From Mangifera indica (lineage: Eukaryota > Streptophyta > Magnoliopsida > Sapindales > Anacardiaceae): a stretch of 64,000 nucleotides of DNA. The position numbers were made by a program, and so were the translations under genes. This document shows positions 33,903-46,500 of the stretch, piece after piece. Every line of letters starts with the position of its first letter. The first letter of the stretch is position 1. The stretch covers positions 21,375,463-21,439,462 of the forward strand of contig NC_058137.1 in the NCBI RefSeq assembly GCF_011075055.1, read 5' to 3'. The notes beneath the pieces are model-generated. The model was given only the letters and a program-made list of their open reading frames with translations. It was not told the origin of the DNA and searched no databases.

Positions 33903-35372
33903 AAAATAAAATAAAACATTCATTGAAAACTAACGGCGTGTACAATGTACAATTGCCGATATATGTATATATTCCTAAATCTCATGTCAAGCAAATAAAG
34001 TACCAAAAAGCTTCAGCATTAATTTCGAAGCATGAAAAAGGAAAAAGAAAAGATGCAATATGATCTATGTTTCTAAGCTTTGTTTTCATCTCATAAGGCA
34101 TAAAGTAGCCCTTAGTTTATGCTTAACCAAAAATTATTGAGTGTATGTAACGTTACGCATGATGGTCACAGAAAAAGCCTATAAATTCTTAAACTTTGTC
34201 TTAATCAAGCCATTGACAAAGCATGCATGGGCCATAGCTTTTATTTCCCCGGATACTTAAATATTTGACCATTTCGCTAGCTCCGAAATAGAAAATTATG
34301 ATTGAATGGGTTATGGGATAGCCGAGATCTTGAAGAGCTAGTTAGCTTTTAAATTTGTAATGAAATAACAAAAGTACCCCTTTTAGACAAATGAAAAATT
34401 ACTTACACAAAACACTAAAATTTTAACTAATTATTTATTTAGATTTCCAAATGTGTAATGTGCCTATTAACTTCTATTTGTAATGTAGAATGTGATTATT
34501 TTAATTTTTAATTTGGATTTATAATCTGAAATTTGTAATTTTTGATATTAATATACGTATAATTCTATGAGACATAATATACATTTCAAAACGAAAAAGG
34601 GTGTTTATACGTATATCAATAACAAAAATCACACATTTCAAATTTATTAATTTGATGAATTGGTCGTTCATTCAAAGGAATATACGTTCTAAGTAAAAAC
34701 TACTAAAGATGTTTTTAGAATAATCTATAGAATAACCCATTTTAGTCTTTTGTCACAAGTAGAACACTCATTCCAAATTTATTGCATCATTCTCTCCTGC
34801 TAAAAAGAGATTTGTCCTCAAATTTAAAATAAGCTTTGGAATTAGACATCTTGCTATCCACCAAGTCACCTAAATTTATGTGACAAACATAACATTCCCA
34901 ACATCTCTAATTTTGTGTTCTTCTCTCTGAGAAGCTTTTTCACAGTTTGTTTCTTACGTCTCAGGCTCAAATTTTGGACCATTAACAAAAGATGATTGAA
35001 CAATCTATAAAATGAATGATACAATAAACCACTATCAATTTGTATCTAGATTTGAATATTGGATAAATAAAAGAATCCTTTGGTTAACTTTATTATAAGA
35101 GAATCAATCAAGAATAAAAATTCATCAAATTCTATGTTTTTAAAGTTAAATAATCCTTTAAATAGTCTTAGAAAAGCCTAGAAATGAAGTAATCAAAAAG
35201 AGACAGAAAAATTAAACCTAAAACTTGAAAGTTTTGAGATTTATAAAATTTTGTAATGGGATGATCGTTTGTTTGAATGAACACACATTTTAAACCTGGG
35301 TACTTTTGAGACAATCTCTAAAACAACTTGTTTTGGTCTTCTGTCACAATTGGAATAATACCCATTCTGTTC
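33903..35372. repeat. Block Y, third copy, with a partial internal duplication
   Basis: No gene. 33,960-34,690 matches 6,680-7,520 and 16,560-17,990. The segment 34,650-34,800 (AATGGTCGTTCATTC... TGTCACAAGTAGAAC) is repeated imperfectly at 35,260-35,375. Confidence 0.6.
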
Positions 35373-36237
35373 AAGGAAGCATGGAAACGCACAAGATGTT
35401 GCGTTTCAATGTCTCTGAAACGTTTCAGTTTTTGAAATGACCTAAAACTGATATGAAACATTTTAGGGCCATTTCGGTTATTTCAAAGAAATATGAAATG
35501 CGTTCTTTTCCATTAACATGTTTCATATGTTAAAGATTCCCAATTTCATGCGCCAGTAATAATCTTCCTCTCCAGTCCTAAGCGTCTGGACTCCTCTCCA
35601 TCTCCGACTCCAGTGCGGCATCCAACGTTCCAACTCCTTTCCTCTCCAGCGGCTTTAAGTCTCCTCTTCAAACTTCATTAGTATTCAATACTTGCTCTCG
35701 GGCCTATTGGTAGAAAATTCCTTTAACCTTTTAATACTACTCCCACTACTTCATTTGCTTTTTTGTGGTTCTCCTTTCATTGGCTAAGTCTTCATGCAAA
35801 GTGGTTAGTCTTCGTTCTCTAGGTATCTCTGTTTTTGCTCTTCTTCTCTACAGTTCTGCACTTTCACACACAGTTCAAGAGCTTCGTAATTCTCATTATG
35901 ATCATGAGGACAAGCAGGCTCTTATTTTCCCTTTGTATCGCAAATCTAGTGTTAGGGTTTAAGTTAGGGAGAATTGCAGCTCCAATTGATACTGGATTAA
36001 AAAAAAAAAATCTGCTAGTTCTGTTGGTGTTTATCCTTCTTCAATTTTCTTTTCCTTTTTTTAATAAGAAGTTAGTATTTATAAAATAACTCAAATATTT
36101 TTTTATATTTATAGATTTTTTCACATTTCCGTTTCTTATATCTTTTAAAAAATATGTTTCCGTGTTTATGTTTCCATATTTCTAATTCCATACTACATAG
36201 AACTTCTATTTCCATTTAGAAGTTCTAACTTGTAACT
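35373..36237. other. Possible insertion carrying a gene-fragment-like core
   Basis: Left part repeats GGAAAC, GAAACG and TTTCA motifs; the right part ends with GTTTCCGTG, ATTTCC and a hairpin (AGAACTTCTA at 36,199-36,208 and TAGAAGTTCT at 36,217-36,226). The centre is GC-richer, and a plus-strand frame at 35,765-35,962 has a signal-peptide-like run (SLGISVFALLLYSSALSH). A ten-A run follows near 36,000. I do not recognise the protein. Both flanks belong to the duplicated array. No clear target duplication was found, so its status as a mobile element is inference. Confidence 0.35.
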
Positions 36238-37637
36238 TCTAAATGTATTGCATCAAGTTCACTCAAATGACACAGTACATCACAACACACAAATCAAATT
36301 ACACAACATTCTAAAAATTCTCATACAACTTGGACACTATAAGATTGGTGATTATCTTGCAGTAATTATACTCTTAGTTAGTAAATACGAGTATAAGAAA
36401 AAAAGGGTATGGAAATTATACGAGTATGATACGATGAATGATAAAAAATACGTTTATAAAAAAGGGTCATAAAATTTGTATAGGAAAAAAATTCAGAGCG
36501 CATATATGTGAGCTTAATATGGTACATTGTCAATAATACTTTTATAAAACTATAATAATATAAATAATAATTTTAACACATTTCATGGATCCATAGTTAA
36601 AATAAATATAATAATTCAAATGTAAAATATTTAATTGATTATTAAGGCTAATATAACATAATACATTATATTCAATCATTAAACCATCAAATGAATATGC
36701 AACAAGATTAATAAATAATCGATGTTTCACATCTATTCATATATCAAATATTAAAAAATTATAAATATGACAAAATTACAAACAATTAAAAGAAAAAACA
36801 ATGAAAGTTTACTTATTTTAAGAATAACGAATATGAAGAGTTGAGTCCGATAAAAAAAAAATCAATCTGGTATAAAAACAATTATATGAAAAAAAATTTA
36901 TTGTTGTTATGAATATAAACTTGATGTGATCAATGGAGAGGCTAGAGATTTAAAAAAAAAAAATTATTTTAGCGTTATGATAATTAATTGAAAATTAAAG
37001 TGAGATTTTTATAGTACTGTTTATAACGACAGGATGGGAAAAACATTTTGGCATTAGTACAATATGTGGCCGCATGTCTCTTTAATTTTAAGCTCAGGCT
37101 TCCTTTCTTATTCATATTAATATTTTTATTTAATAAAAATATATATTATTATTTATATGTATTTATTAAATAAAATTTTAGTCAATTGATATTATTTTCT
37201 GTCATTTTCAATACCAATTGTTAAATCAATACAAATTCGAAAACATCCGTTGCACTAATATCATCACTAGTGTATACGTGGTTATAATAGTTGAATTATA
37301 TATTATATTATATATTAAAAATCTAATTTTATATATTGTATATCGAATATTATATTATATTATATAATTTTTAAAAATAAAATAATAATTAAATAATCTA
37401 AAAATATAATTGATACATTATCATTTTGAGTAATATGATAAATATTTTTAAAAATTTAAAATTTTTCATATATACTTTTATTATATCATCATTTTCTCTA
37501 AAAAATATATCAATTTATATTAGAAATATATATCATATCATAAGATATATATTAAATCGTATGATACGTCTACTATATTATATTAATTATGTTATATTTT
37601 ATTATACGTATTATTATTCTTCTATATTATATTATAT

Positions 37638-37705
<68 letters not shown>

Positions 37706-38150
37706 AATACATATAACTATATATGGGCTCGGCTCCAATTTTTTGTTTCGGCTTTCTGGGTTACATCGCGAATTGATGGCCCACGCTCCATGATGTGGTA
37801 TGCTAAATTAAAATTAAAATAAATGTAATTTATAATTATTTTTTGTATTTTATTCTAATATTGACATATAATTGTCTTTCAAATTTTGGCATTTCAGGAA
37901 TAAATAGAAGCTAATTTTTACTGTGAACAGTTAGTCAATCAAAACAAAAATGTCTGCCTAGGAAATGATTGTTAATTTTTTCCAATAAATCTTAAAGATA
38001 TAACAATATTCTCAAAATGAAAATAAAGAAAATGAATAACTCAAGCATTTTGTGGTTTCGCAAAAAACTCTCAAAAATAAAGAAAATGATTAAAAATTAA
38101 ATCTAGTATTTTGCTTATTTGATTTATAAAAAAATTATTTATTTCACATT
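36238..38150. repeat. Block X, second copy
   Basis: 36,238-36,370 matches 4,284-4,430; 37,026-37,280 matches 4,495-4,600 plus 6,099-6,232; 37,790-38,120 matches 6,245-6,560. It lacks the 1.5 kb element. An extra AT-rich segment of about 500 bases (37,283-37,785) with (TA)n runs at 37,640-37,700 is absent from the first copy. No gene. Confidence 0.7.
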
Positions 38151-39400
38151 TTTAACATGTAGGTTAAGATTACATGCAAAACTTATTAAAAACAAAAAAA
38201 AATCAATAAATTGTATAAAAATTTTAATCAATGATTTATTTTAATTCAATAATTTGTATGAAAGTTAAAAATAGTTGTTTGCCATGCTGATTCATTAACT
38301 TATGAACACCAGCAGAAGAATAAATTATTTTTTGCATGGGATAATTAAAATGTTCATTATACATTAAAAAATGAAAAAACATTCCGGATATTGATGCAAA
38401 GAAATTTCATAAATTTTTTTATATATTAAATTATTATTATAATTTATTTGATTAAAAACATATGAATTTTTTCCTAGAATTTGAAGCCCTCACTCTGCCT
38501 CCCAAATTAATAGATTTAAGTTTCTGACATAAAAAACTAGTTTTAGTGGTAGAAGTAAAAGACATCATAGTAAAAGGTCAGAATTCGAATAATATGAGTA
38601 AAGAAAGATATTCATGTGAAAGAAACTTAGACTGATTAGTTTGAGATTGAATAATTACTATGCAAGACGAACTCAAATGAATCTAGTGCAAGTAATGATT
38701 GTAGATCTAATAATTATGCTTTAACGTTTACTGGTCGACAAACTAGATTAGGTATCCTGATTATACAAAAAAAAAAATTAACCTAATTTAGTATCCCTAT
38801 TAAAAGAATAATATATTTATGGTATCCATTTCAACATAATTTGCTAAAATACAATATATTTTCTTATCCCTATGCTTCTTCTGTTACAAAATTTAGGCTC
38901 GTTCAATTTCATAACGTTAACTACACGTGTTGTTCACGTGCTCGATTGCTAATCAACTGCGCTTCATTGGGTCAAACAAACAAACAAACAAACCATCATT
39001 ATTCCCATAATTTCATGCTAAGTTCCCACCATTTTCTCCTTCTGAATGATTATCAGGCGGCGATTGAATTTTGGTGGACCGAAAGGGAGGTGAATTTTTC
39101 TCCTAAATACACTGTACTCGACCTCAGAGAATTGTTTCTAGGTGACAACGGCTAAAACCATTTGCCACCGCTTAGGCAAGAAATTGATTGACCATGAAAT
39201 TTAAATAAACTACTAACTTACCCTTAAAATAAAATGTAGATATGATTTTTTTTAATTTCAATAAAATTATATGTAGAATTTTTATATATAAAAAATAATA
39301 TTATTTTATTTTTAATTTTAAACTATTTAATCATATAATAATACATTATTATTTATATACAAAAATTGTACACATAATATTATTCCTTTTCTTTTCACAT
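38151..39400. other. AT-rich stretch without a supported gene
   Basis: A 104-codon plus-strand frame (38,841-39,155) has no recognised motif and no promoter context; I do not call it a gene. A short (CAAA)n run lies near 38,975. Confidence 0.4.
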
Positions 39401-39408
39401 AATAATGC

Positions 39409-40170
39409 CAAAGTGAATTATATTTTTCCACCAAAGATTTAGTTTTAAAACACTTTTCTACCTTTTAATTAGTATAAATAACATTTTTCGACCCAAAATC
39501 ATTTATAAATAAATTTTTTTCATCCAAAATTAAAACATATTAATGAAACAACAATATTAAGGAATAAATTTACTATTTTATCTCTACTAATTCTTTTTTC
39601 AAAATGATTATATAACACTAAATTAACAAAAATTAAAAATAACCCTTTTAAATATCTAATTTATATAAAAAACTTTTTATTTCTTTTTTTTCACCTTCAT
39701 CATTTCTCCTTTCTTATAAATGTTAATGTCTTTTGTTATATAATTGCATATTTTCAGGTAAACTATAATTTTTAAAAATATTAAGAGTCTTCATGAAAAT
39801 TTTAAGGGGTTACTAGAAATTTGAAAAAAGTTTGAGGGTCTTTGAAAAATTTTTGAACTATTAGTTTGCCCTCTAGTCATTTTAAAATGACAGTTACATT
39901 GTAAATAATTAAATAAAGTGCAACAAAGTTTAGTAAGGTCTAAATTGTTATGTTTAAAATGTTTGGATTGAATAAAAAATTGTTGTTTTTTAATTTTTAA
40001 AATTAATAGATAATAAAATTATTATTTTATTTTTATGTCATTAATTTTTTAGCAACGCTTAAGTTTAGGCCAAAAAATATTATTTGTCAACTAAAAATAG
40101 AAAAGTATTTTTAAACAAAAGCCAAACTTTGGATGAGAAAATATTATTTACTCAATGTCAAATAAAAAGA
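39409..40170. mobile_element. Degenerate Mutator-type MITE
   Basis: GCCAAAGTGAATTATATTTTTCCACC on the left (shown here only as its first 20 bases would suffice) is mirrored on the right by AAACTTTGGATGAGAAAATA near 40,125. Both resemble, weakly, the terminal repeats of the other MITEs. A second half-element (TTTGCATTTACATTTTCCCACCC) lies near 40,395. Boundaries are approximate. Confidence 0.35.
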
Positions 40171-40959
40171 GGCCAACGCCCCGTTATAACGGAGATGTTT
40201 ACTATGCTAAACATTATTTAATCAAATCATAAGGTAAGGTGTTTTATCATAAAAATAAAAGTATATGTTTGAAAGACTAAAATGTGAACCATGCTTAAAA
40301 TTGTTTTACTATAAAAATAATTTGCCGTGGTATGGAAGACATGGACTCACTAAAATCTTTAGGTTTGATAATTTACAAAAAGAGACTTAAGGTTTGCATT
40401 TACATTTTCCCACCCAAAAATTATAGAAAATTAATTTCTCATCTATTGTCAAGTTACGATTGACAATAAAATTTGTTAATTGAAAAAATAAATTTATTAA
40501 AAAGATGAAAACATCTTTTCCGGCATTGTAATTTTTACTAAAATTTAATAACAGTTGATCCCAAAAAATTTATTAAATGTGTTTTTCACCCTAGGCTTAT
40601 ATTTTTTTAGGATTAATAATTATAAAAAAAATAATATTAATAATTATAAAAAGTTAATTATCAATGATATTCATGGCCAATAAACTAGTTAGGTGAGAAC
40701 TTGACTATATTACACCTAAAATCGTGTGATTTGACCAAAATCGCACCCGTAATGGAGTGATCCACCTAGATCACACCTAATATGATACGATTCCAACGAA
40801 ACTGGATTAGCATCGGTTAAGGTTTTGGTTTTTTCAACTAGAGATAGACATCTAAGTTATTAATTTCCAAATTGGTAACTTGGGTGAGAAAATATTGTTC
40901 TTCCCAAATACGCCGATACTCAAATAACTTCGTTGGAATAATGCTCCATCAACATTATC

Positions 40960-42930
40960 AAATTAAATGTGTTAACAGTCCCAAAGTTGTTTGTAGGGAA
41001 AAAACTGAGAGTGGTCTTGGCATTAAAGACATCATAATCTAGAACAAAGTTGCCATGGCAAAGCACATATGCGGGCTTGTAATTGAAAGAAGTTCTTTAT
41101 GGGCTAAGGGGATCAGTTGGAATATATACTCAACTTTCTGAGTTTATGGGAATGACGCATCTTTTATCTTATAGTAATAATATTTTTAAAATTGAATTAG
41201 TGTTAAAATCAATTATCCCATTGGTTTATAGTTTGGTTGGTTCAATTGGTCAATTGAATCTATTATCACATTATTATGAATTTATTAAATAATATTAACC
41301 ATTTAATACAATTTTTAAACATAAACTATGTGAAGTTTATTAGAAACAACTTTGTATGATTATCAATAATAAATAAGTATATATGTTTATTTGAAATACA
41401 AATTTCAATTCATCAAAATAAAAATAACTTTAAAAAACAATTTTAAATATGTTAATTAAATCTTTCGCACTTTATTTTGATTTTCACGACTTCCTTTGCA
41501 ATAGAATTGAAGGAAGGAAGGAAGGTAATCAGGGTATTAAATTTTATATTTTAAATTGATATTTTAAGATTAAATTTTGATTTTTTAAACTTTCATTCAA
41601 TACAAAATAATGATCTACTATATATGAGACAAAAGTTATAAAACAAAATTATGTAAAAAAATTAAAATATAGAGGGATCGAGATTAAAGAGAGAGATGAC
41701 ATCTTAATCAAGTGATGGGTTGGATTTTTTATCTCCTACTCTTGCAAAAACTAAAAAATGGGTAAAAGTTTGGTCAAACCTGGTTTTACTAATTTTGATC
41801 AATTTATCTAGTTCACTGATTTTGATTGAGTTTGACTAAGTTTTTAACCAATCCATATATTTATGAGAATCCGATCGGATTGTGGATCAATTTCTGGTTG
41901 AAATGGGTGAACCAACTGATCCAGTCAAGTTTTCAAAACATTGTATAGTAATACTATATATATAAATAAATTATTTATACAATCTGATATGATAACATTT
42001 TATTGAATGATTTTGAAGTGAAATATAAAATAAGTAATCTCATCACCCAATCACAAACTATCACCTTAATTTGTACAAATTGTTTGAACACATAATTTCA
42101 TTCTTTATCTTAGGGCTAAAGTTGGAGACATCAGTAAAAATTTAGTAGTGAAAGTTAAGAGGTGTTATGAGCATTAGTTGGGAGATGGAAGGCGCTTCTC
42201 GTTTTGGTTTGACCATGAATTTAAGGTCAAAAAGTGGTTGATAGATTCCCAAATGATTTCATACATGATTTTTATATTAGAGATACTGCACTTGTTTATG
42301 ATGTGTGGAGGAATGGGAGATGGCATTTGCCACACCCAATGGATGACCATACCTGACAAACATAGAACTACATACAAAATAACTTTAAAGTTGATACTAA
42401 TGCGAGTGATGAAATCCAATGGAAGGGTCAAAAGAGTGGTCGTTTCTCAGTAGCTTTGGCTTGGGATAGGCTTAGTATAGGTTCAGCTATGGCAGCTTGG
42501 GCTAAGCTATCTTGGGGTAATGCTTTTATCCCAAACGTAGCTTCATCTCGTAGTTGACTTCAAGCGTAACGAGGTTTAAACCAAAGTAGGTTGTCAAAGT
42601 GGAAGTTGTTGATGATGATAAATGTGTACTTCGTAATCAAGCTAGTGAAAATATTCCTCATCTGTTCTTTGAAGGTTGTTTCTCTAAGACTATATGGATT
42701 AAAAAATTGACAGCTTGCACTATTAATAGAAAAGGAATGGGCTGGCGACAAGGAGTGAGTTGGTTTTGTAGCCATGCTAATAGCAAAAGCCTGCTAAGTA
42801 AACTGAGAAGACTAAGTTTTTCAACTGCAGTGTACTTCTTGTAAAAAGAAAAGAGTATGGTTGTATTTCAAAAACTTAAGTCTAGAGAAGCAATGAGTTA
42901 TTCGAAATGTTAAATTTGTAGCTTATGAAG
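40960..42930 (+). pseudogene. LINE (non-LTR) reverse-transcriptase remnant
   Basis: Plus-strand pieces match the C-terminal part of plant LINE ORF2. At about 40,985-41,110: VVCREKTESGLGIKDI, then NKVAMAKHICGL and SLWAK in shifted frames. At about 42,170-42,230: LGDGRRFSFWFDHEF. At 42,599-42,720: VVDDDKCVLRNQASENIPHLFF, the zinc-knuckle-like RVT domain with its second Cys changed to Arg. Stops and shifts are frequent, and about 1 kb of unrelated AT-rich DNA (about 41,110-42,110) interrupts it. The catalytic core of the reverse transcriptase is not in the window. Confidence 0.65.
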
Positions 42931-44660
42931 TGGGTGCTCTAAGCCAATTATTTTGGCTAATGTATTTGTATTGCTTGTATACACAATGTTATGTTTATAA
43001 CTAATAATAATGACACTTCTTCGTCACATGCTTTACATATATTTTATATTTCAAGATGAATATTTTTGAAATAATAGATTGTGATGAGGAAATCAATGTG
43101 TGTCTTGATCATAAGAATCATATGCACATATATACTGGCAATTCTAGAAATATTTATAGTGAAAGTGTGTGTGATCTCAATTATTCAATAAAAATAGTAG
43201 TGGAAGCAATTTTAAAACATAAAAATGAGATTGATAATTTATCCCTTAGGATTAAGGGGACATTATACATATGACTTTTCAAGTTTAACACTCGATATCT
43301 GCATTTGAAGGCTCCACCAAGCAAGATTTTGCCCCGGATGTGTTTTACATTTTCTTCATAAGTTGACAAAGCTCCCACTCATCCACATGAAGGTACTACG
43401 ACACCATGAACAATGGGAAAGAGTTGGAGATATCTCAGTTGAGTATATATTCTTTTTGGATTGAAGAAAAGACAATGAATTTTTCTTCTCTCTCATAAAT
43501 TCGACAAAACTTTATGAGTTATGAGAATGTATTCAATTTATATGAAACATTCTCATAACCTTAGACACACATGTTACATTCCATGCCTCTAAATTTTAGG
43601 TCATTAAATTTCAGCCCCAAAATTTTAGTTTCTCTCAATTAGGCACAACAAAGTGTCTTATATTTATTCCTAAATATCAAGACACGCTAATAGACATCTA
43701 AATACATCATGTTCATGGAAACTCGAGGTGATCCACTCTATATATGTAATAAAGTCAAACATTTTAAGTCATAGCATGCAACTCTTTATTATGTGTGACC
43801 CATAAGTTCTAGAGGGCCAACCATGTGCTAAAAGATATGTTGTGAGCATGATGTTTAGATCATAGGGTTAGCTAAGTTGAGATGTTGTTGTTAGTAGAGT
43901 TCAACTATAATAACAATTATCATACAACGATTCGGATAACGACCTGTGAGACATTATATGGTAAAATGTGTTGTTCTCCTCTACATTGGGATGAGTTGGG
44001 CAAGAAAGATTATTTGGTATAGTTACTTAAACTGTAATTAACTTAGAAAATGATTGAAGACATTCGATTGATTAAACAGAGGATGAAACAGACTCAAGAT
44101 TGATAAAAAAGTTATGCCAATCAAAGAGACGAGACTTGGAGGCTAGTGTATACCATAAAGTATTCATTAGAGTTTCCTCTTATAAACACATCATGAGGTC
44201 TAAAAAAAAAGGCAAATTGGCTCCCAGTACATTGACCTAGATGACACTGGCAGACATTCTTCTTGCCTTTTTTTAAAAAATCCACAAATTTAGATAAATT
44301 TTCAAGTTTACCCTTCATATTAGTTTCAATTGTATAATATAACATGTTCCTCTTTCCGTATTGACAAAAAATGCTATGCTTTCACTCTCTCCATTCAAAA
44401 TGAAAGTTCTTGCCAACCACTTCTCTTTTCTCCAATTCTACTAGTGCTAAGTGTTGAAAATTCCAACACACTTATGTCAAAGATTCCTACAAAACAACTT
44501 TTACAGTCTACCCCATAGATGAAATCACATTGAGCTTGTTTTGGAAAAATAAATGATATCATGTTAATGAAATCACATTATGATATTCCAACAAAATATC
44601 TAAAATTGTTTGAATATATTGTTTTGTGGTCTAATGAATTTGATCCATAGTTCAATGATA
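42931..44660. other. Stretch without recognisable genes
   Basis: Only short frames occur (for example 43,056-43,274 and 44,330-44,518), none with a known motif. No structured repeat or RNA gene was seen. Confidence 0.4.
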
Positions 44661-44671
44661 GCTTAGTTGTT

Positions 44672-45118
44672 TATAGGGGTGGATACGAACCAGACCAAAC
44701 TCAAACAACCCTTACCTCGAGTTTAACTTAAATTAAAAATAGTGCGACTTAGATGACTCAAGTTTGACTAAAATAAAAAATGGTTTAATTTAATTCTATT
44801 AGAGTTCAGGTTGAATTCATAACTCAAATTAGTAGCTCAAATTTGTAATTCGGATTAGTGCTTTGAAGGTAAAATGACGCCATATCTTTTCAATGAGCCA
44901 CAAACTCAAATTATAAATTTGAACTAAACTTGATCTATAAATCTAAACTATGAATTTTAGTTAAACTCAAGCTAAACATCTCTAGCTTGAGTTAGCTCGG
45001 TTTCAAAAACCAATCAAATCTTCATACTCAATTTTGAACTAAACAAATTGGAGCCAAGTTGAAACAAGTCGAGCCGACTTTCGAGACTGAGTTAACTCAA
45101 TTTAGATTCAACTCATAT
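44672..45118. mobile_element. Diverged hAT-like MITE (GGGTGGAT family)
   Basis: Starts TAGGGGTGGATACGAACCAG and ends near CTTTCGAGACTGAGTTAACTC, as does the better-defined relative at 62,792-63,367. Target duplication not resolved. Confidence 0.45.
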
Positions 45119-45254
45119 TGTTTATATATAGAATGATATATTTGATAGTATTGATAATAAAATTATTCTACAATACTTTTAAAAAATGAAATCACATTAT
45201 AAATGTATTAGTTAATAAATGTTTAATTAATATAAATATTTGTGTTTATTTTAA

Positions 45255-45988
45255 GGCCAAAGGACTTATTCCCCTCTCCCCCCCAAAGTTTGTTGCTTTC
45301 TCAAGTTTCCCCCCTTAACTTTGAAAATCTCAAATACCTACTCATAATTGATTAAAATGAACTGTTTTAGAGGAAAATCGTTACTTTATTTATAATATTA
45401 AAAATCAACTAAAATATAATCTATTTTTTCTCCTCTAAACTTTAAAAACTAAACGTTTTATCCTAACCCAACTTTTAAAAAATAACAGTTCTCCCCTAGG
45501 GTTTTAGTTTCCATATCTCCGACATCAATGCCAATGGCCTCTCTCTCTTGAAGCTTTTTCTCTCTTTGGTGGTCTCTTTCCACTTAGTTGGATGTCTGAT
45601 CGACGTCCAATGAAGCTTTGGAGATGATAGGAGACAAAGAGCTTCATCGGGAAGATGAAACTCTTTGTCTTCTCAGACCAAGAGCTTTAGACGTTCAATT
45701 GAGTAAAGAGAGATCGCTAGAGGGAGAGAAAGCTTCAGGAGAGAGAGACTGTCAACAATGACACCGGAGATCTGGAAACTAAACTCTGGGGGAAACTATC
45801 ATTTTTTAAAACTTTGGTTAAGGGGAAACTTTTAGTTTTTAAAGATTAGCAAGGAAAAAGATAAAATTTTAAGGGGTTAGAGTTTCATTAATTTTAATAG
45901 TTTATAGGTGAGTAAATGAGACTTTTAAAGTTAAGGAGTGGAAACTTGAGATTAGATGATACTTTGGGTAGGAAATAGCCCTTTGACC
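45255..45988. mobile_element. Mutator-type MITE M4
   Basis: 734 bases from GGCCAAAGGACTTATTCCCC to GGAAATAGCCCTTTGACC, with a perfect nine-base duplication TTATTTTAA (45,246-45,254 and 45,989-45,997). It lies about 510 bases upstream of the aspartyl protease start codon. Confidence 0.92.
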
Positions 45989-46399
45989 TTATTTTAATTT
46001 AAAATTTATTTATATTATTCTAATATTGACATCCCAAAGTTTTATTTATGGGTCCTTCATTACCGGATGAGATAGTAGAGCAGACTAGTAAGGTGAAAAA
46101 TTGTTTTCATCAAAGCTTTGATGGGAAATAGTGATTCAACCATTATTATCATGTTAGAAGAAAATATGTTTCACTGACGGAACATAATTCCAAAGTCTTT
46201 CTATCCGTTACCAACATGTCACATTCCCAGAAGAATTACTTTGAAGTCCCAATATGGAGATAAAATGACATATTCATCCATCCTAATCAGAAAGTAACAT
46301 ATTAATTGGGCATAGATGTGTTGCTATCAGGAAATTGTGAAATTTGAGGGGGTACTCGGTAGTTCATGATTTTAAAGGAGCAAAGGACTCACATGTTAT

Positions 46400-46406
46400 T
46401 ATAAAT
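46400..46406 (+). promoter_or_regulatory. Putative TATA box of the aspartyl protease gene
   Basis: TATAAAT, 94 bases before the ATG, a usual spacing for a plant gene with a short leader. Position only; no experimental support. Confidence 0.4.
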
Positions 46407-46500
46407 CTGCTGCCAGTTTGCCATCTCCCTGTATCAACCAACTGGCGGAAAAAACAAGTCATTTTCATCACTTTCTTTTCTGAGTCACTCACGCACGCTC

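Noticed and set aside
38841..39155. 104-codon plus-strand frame
   Set aside because: No motif, no codon pattern and no context to support a gene.
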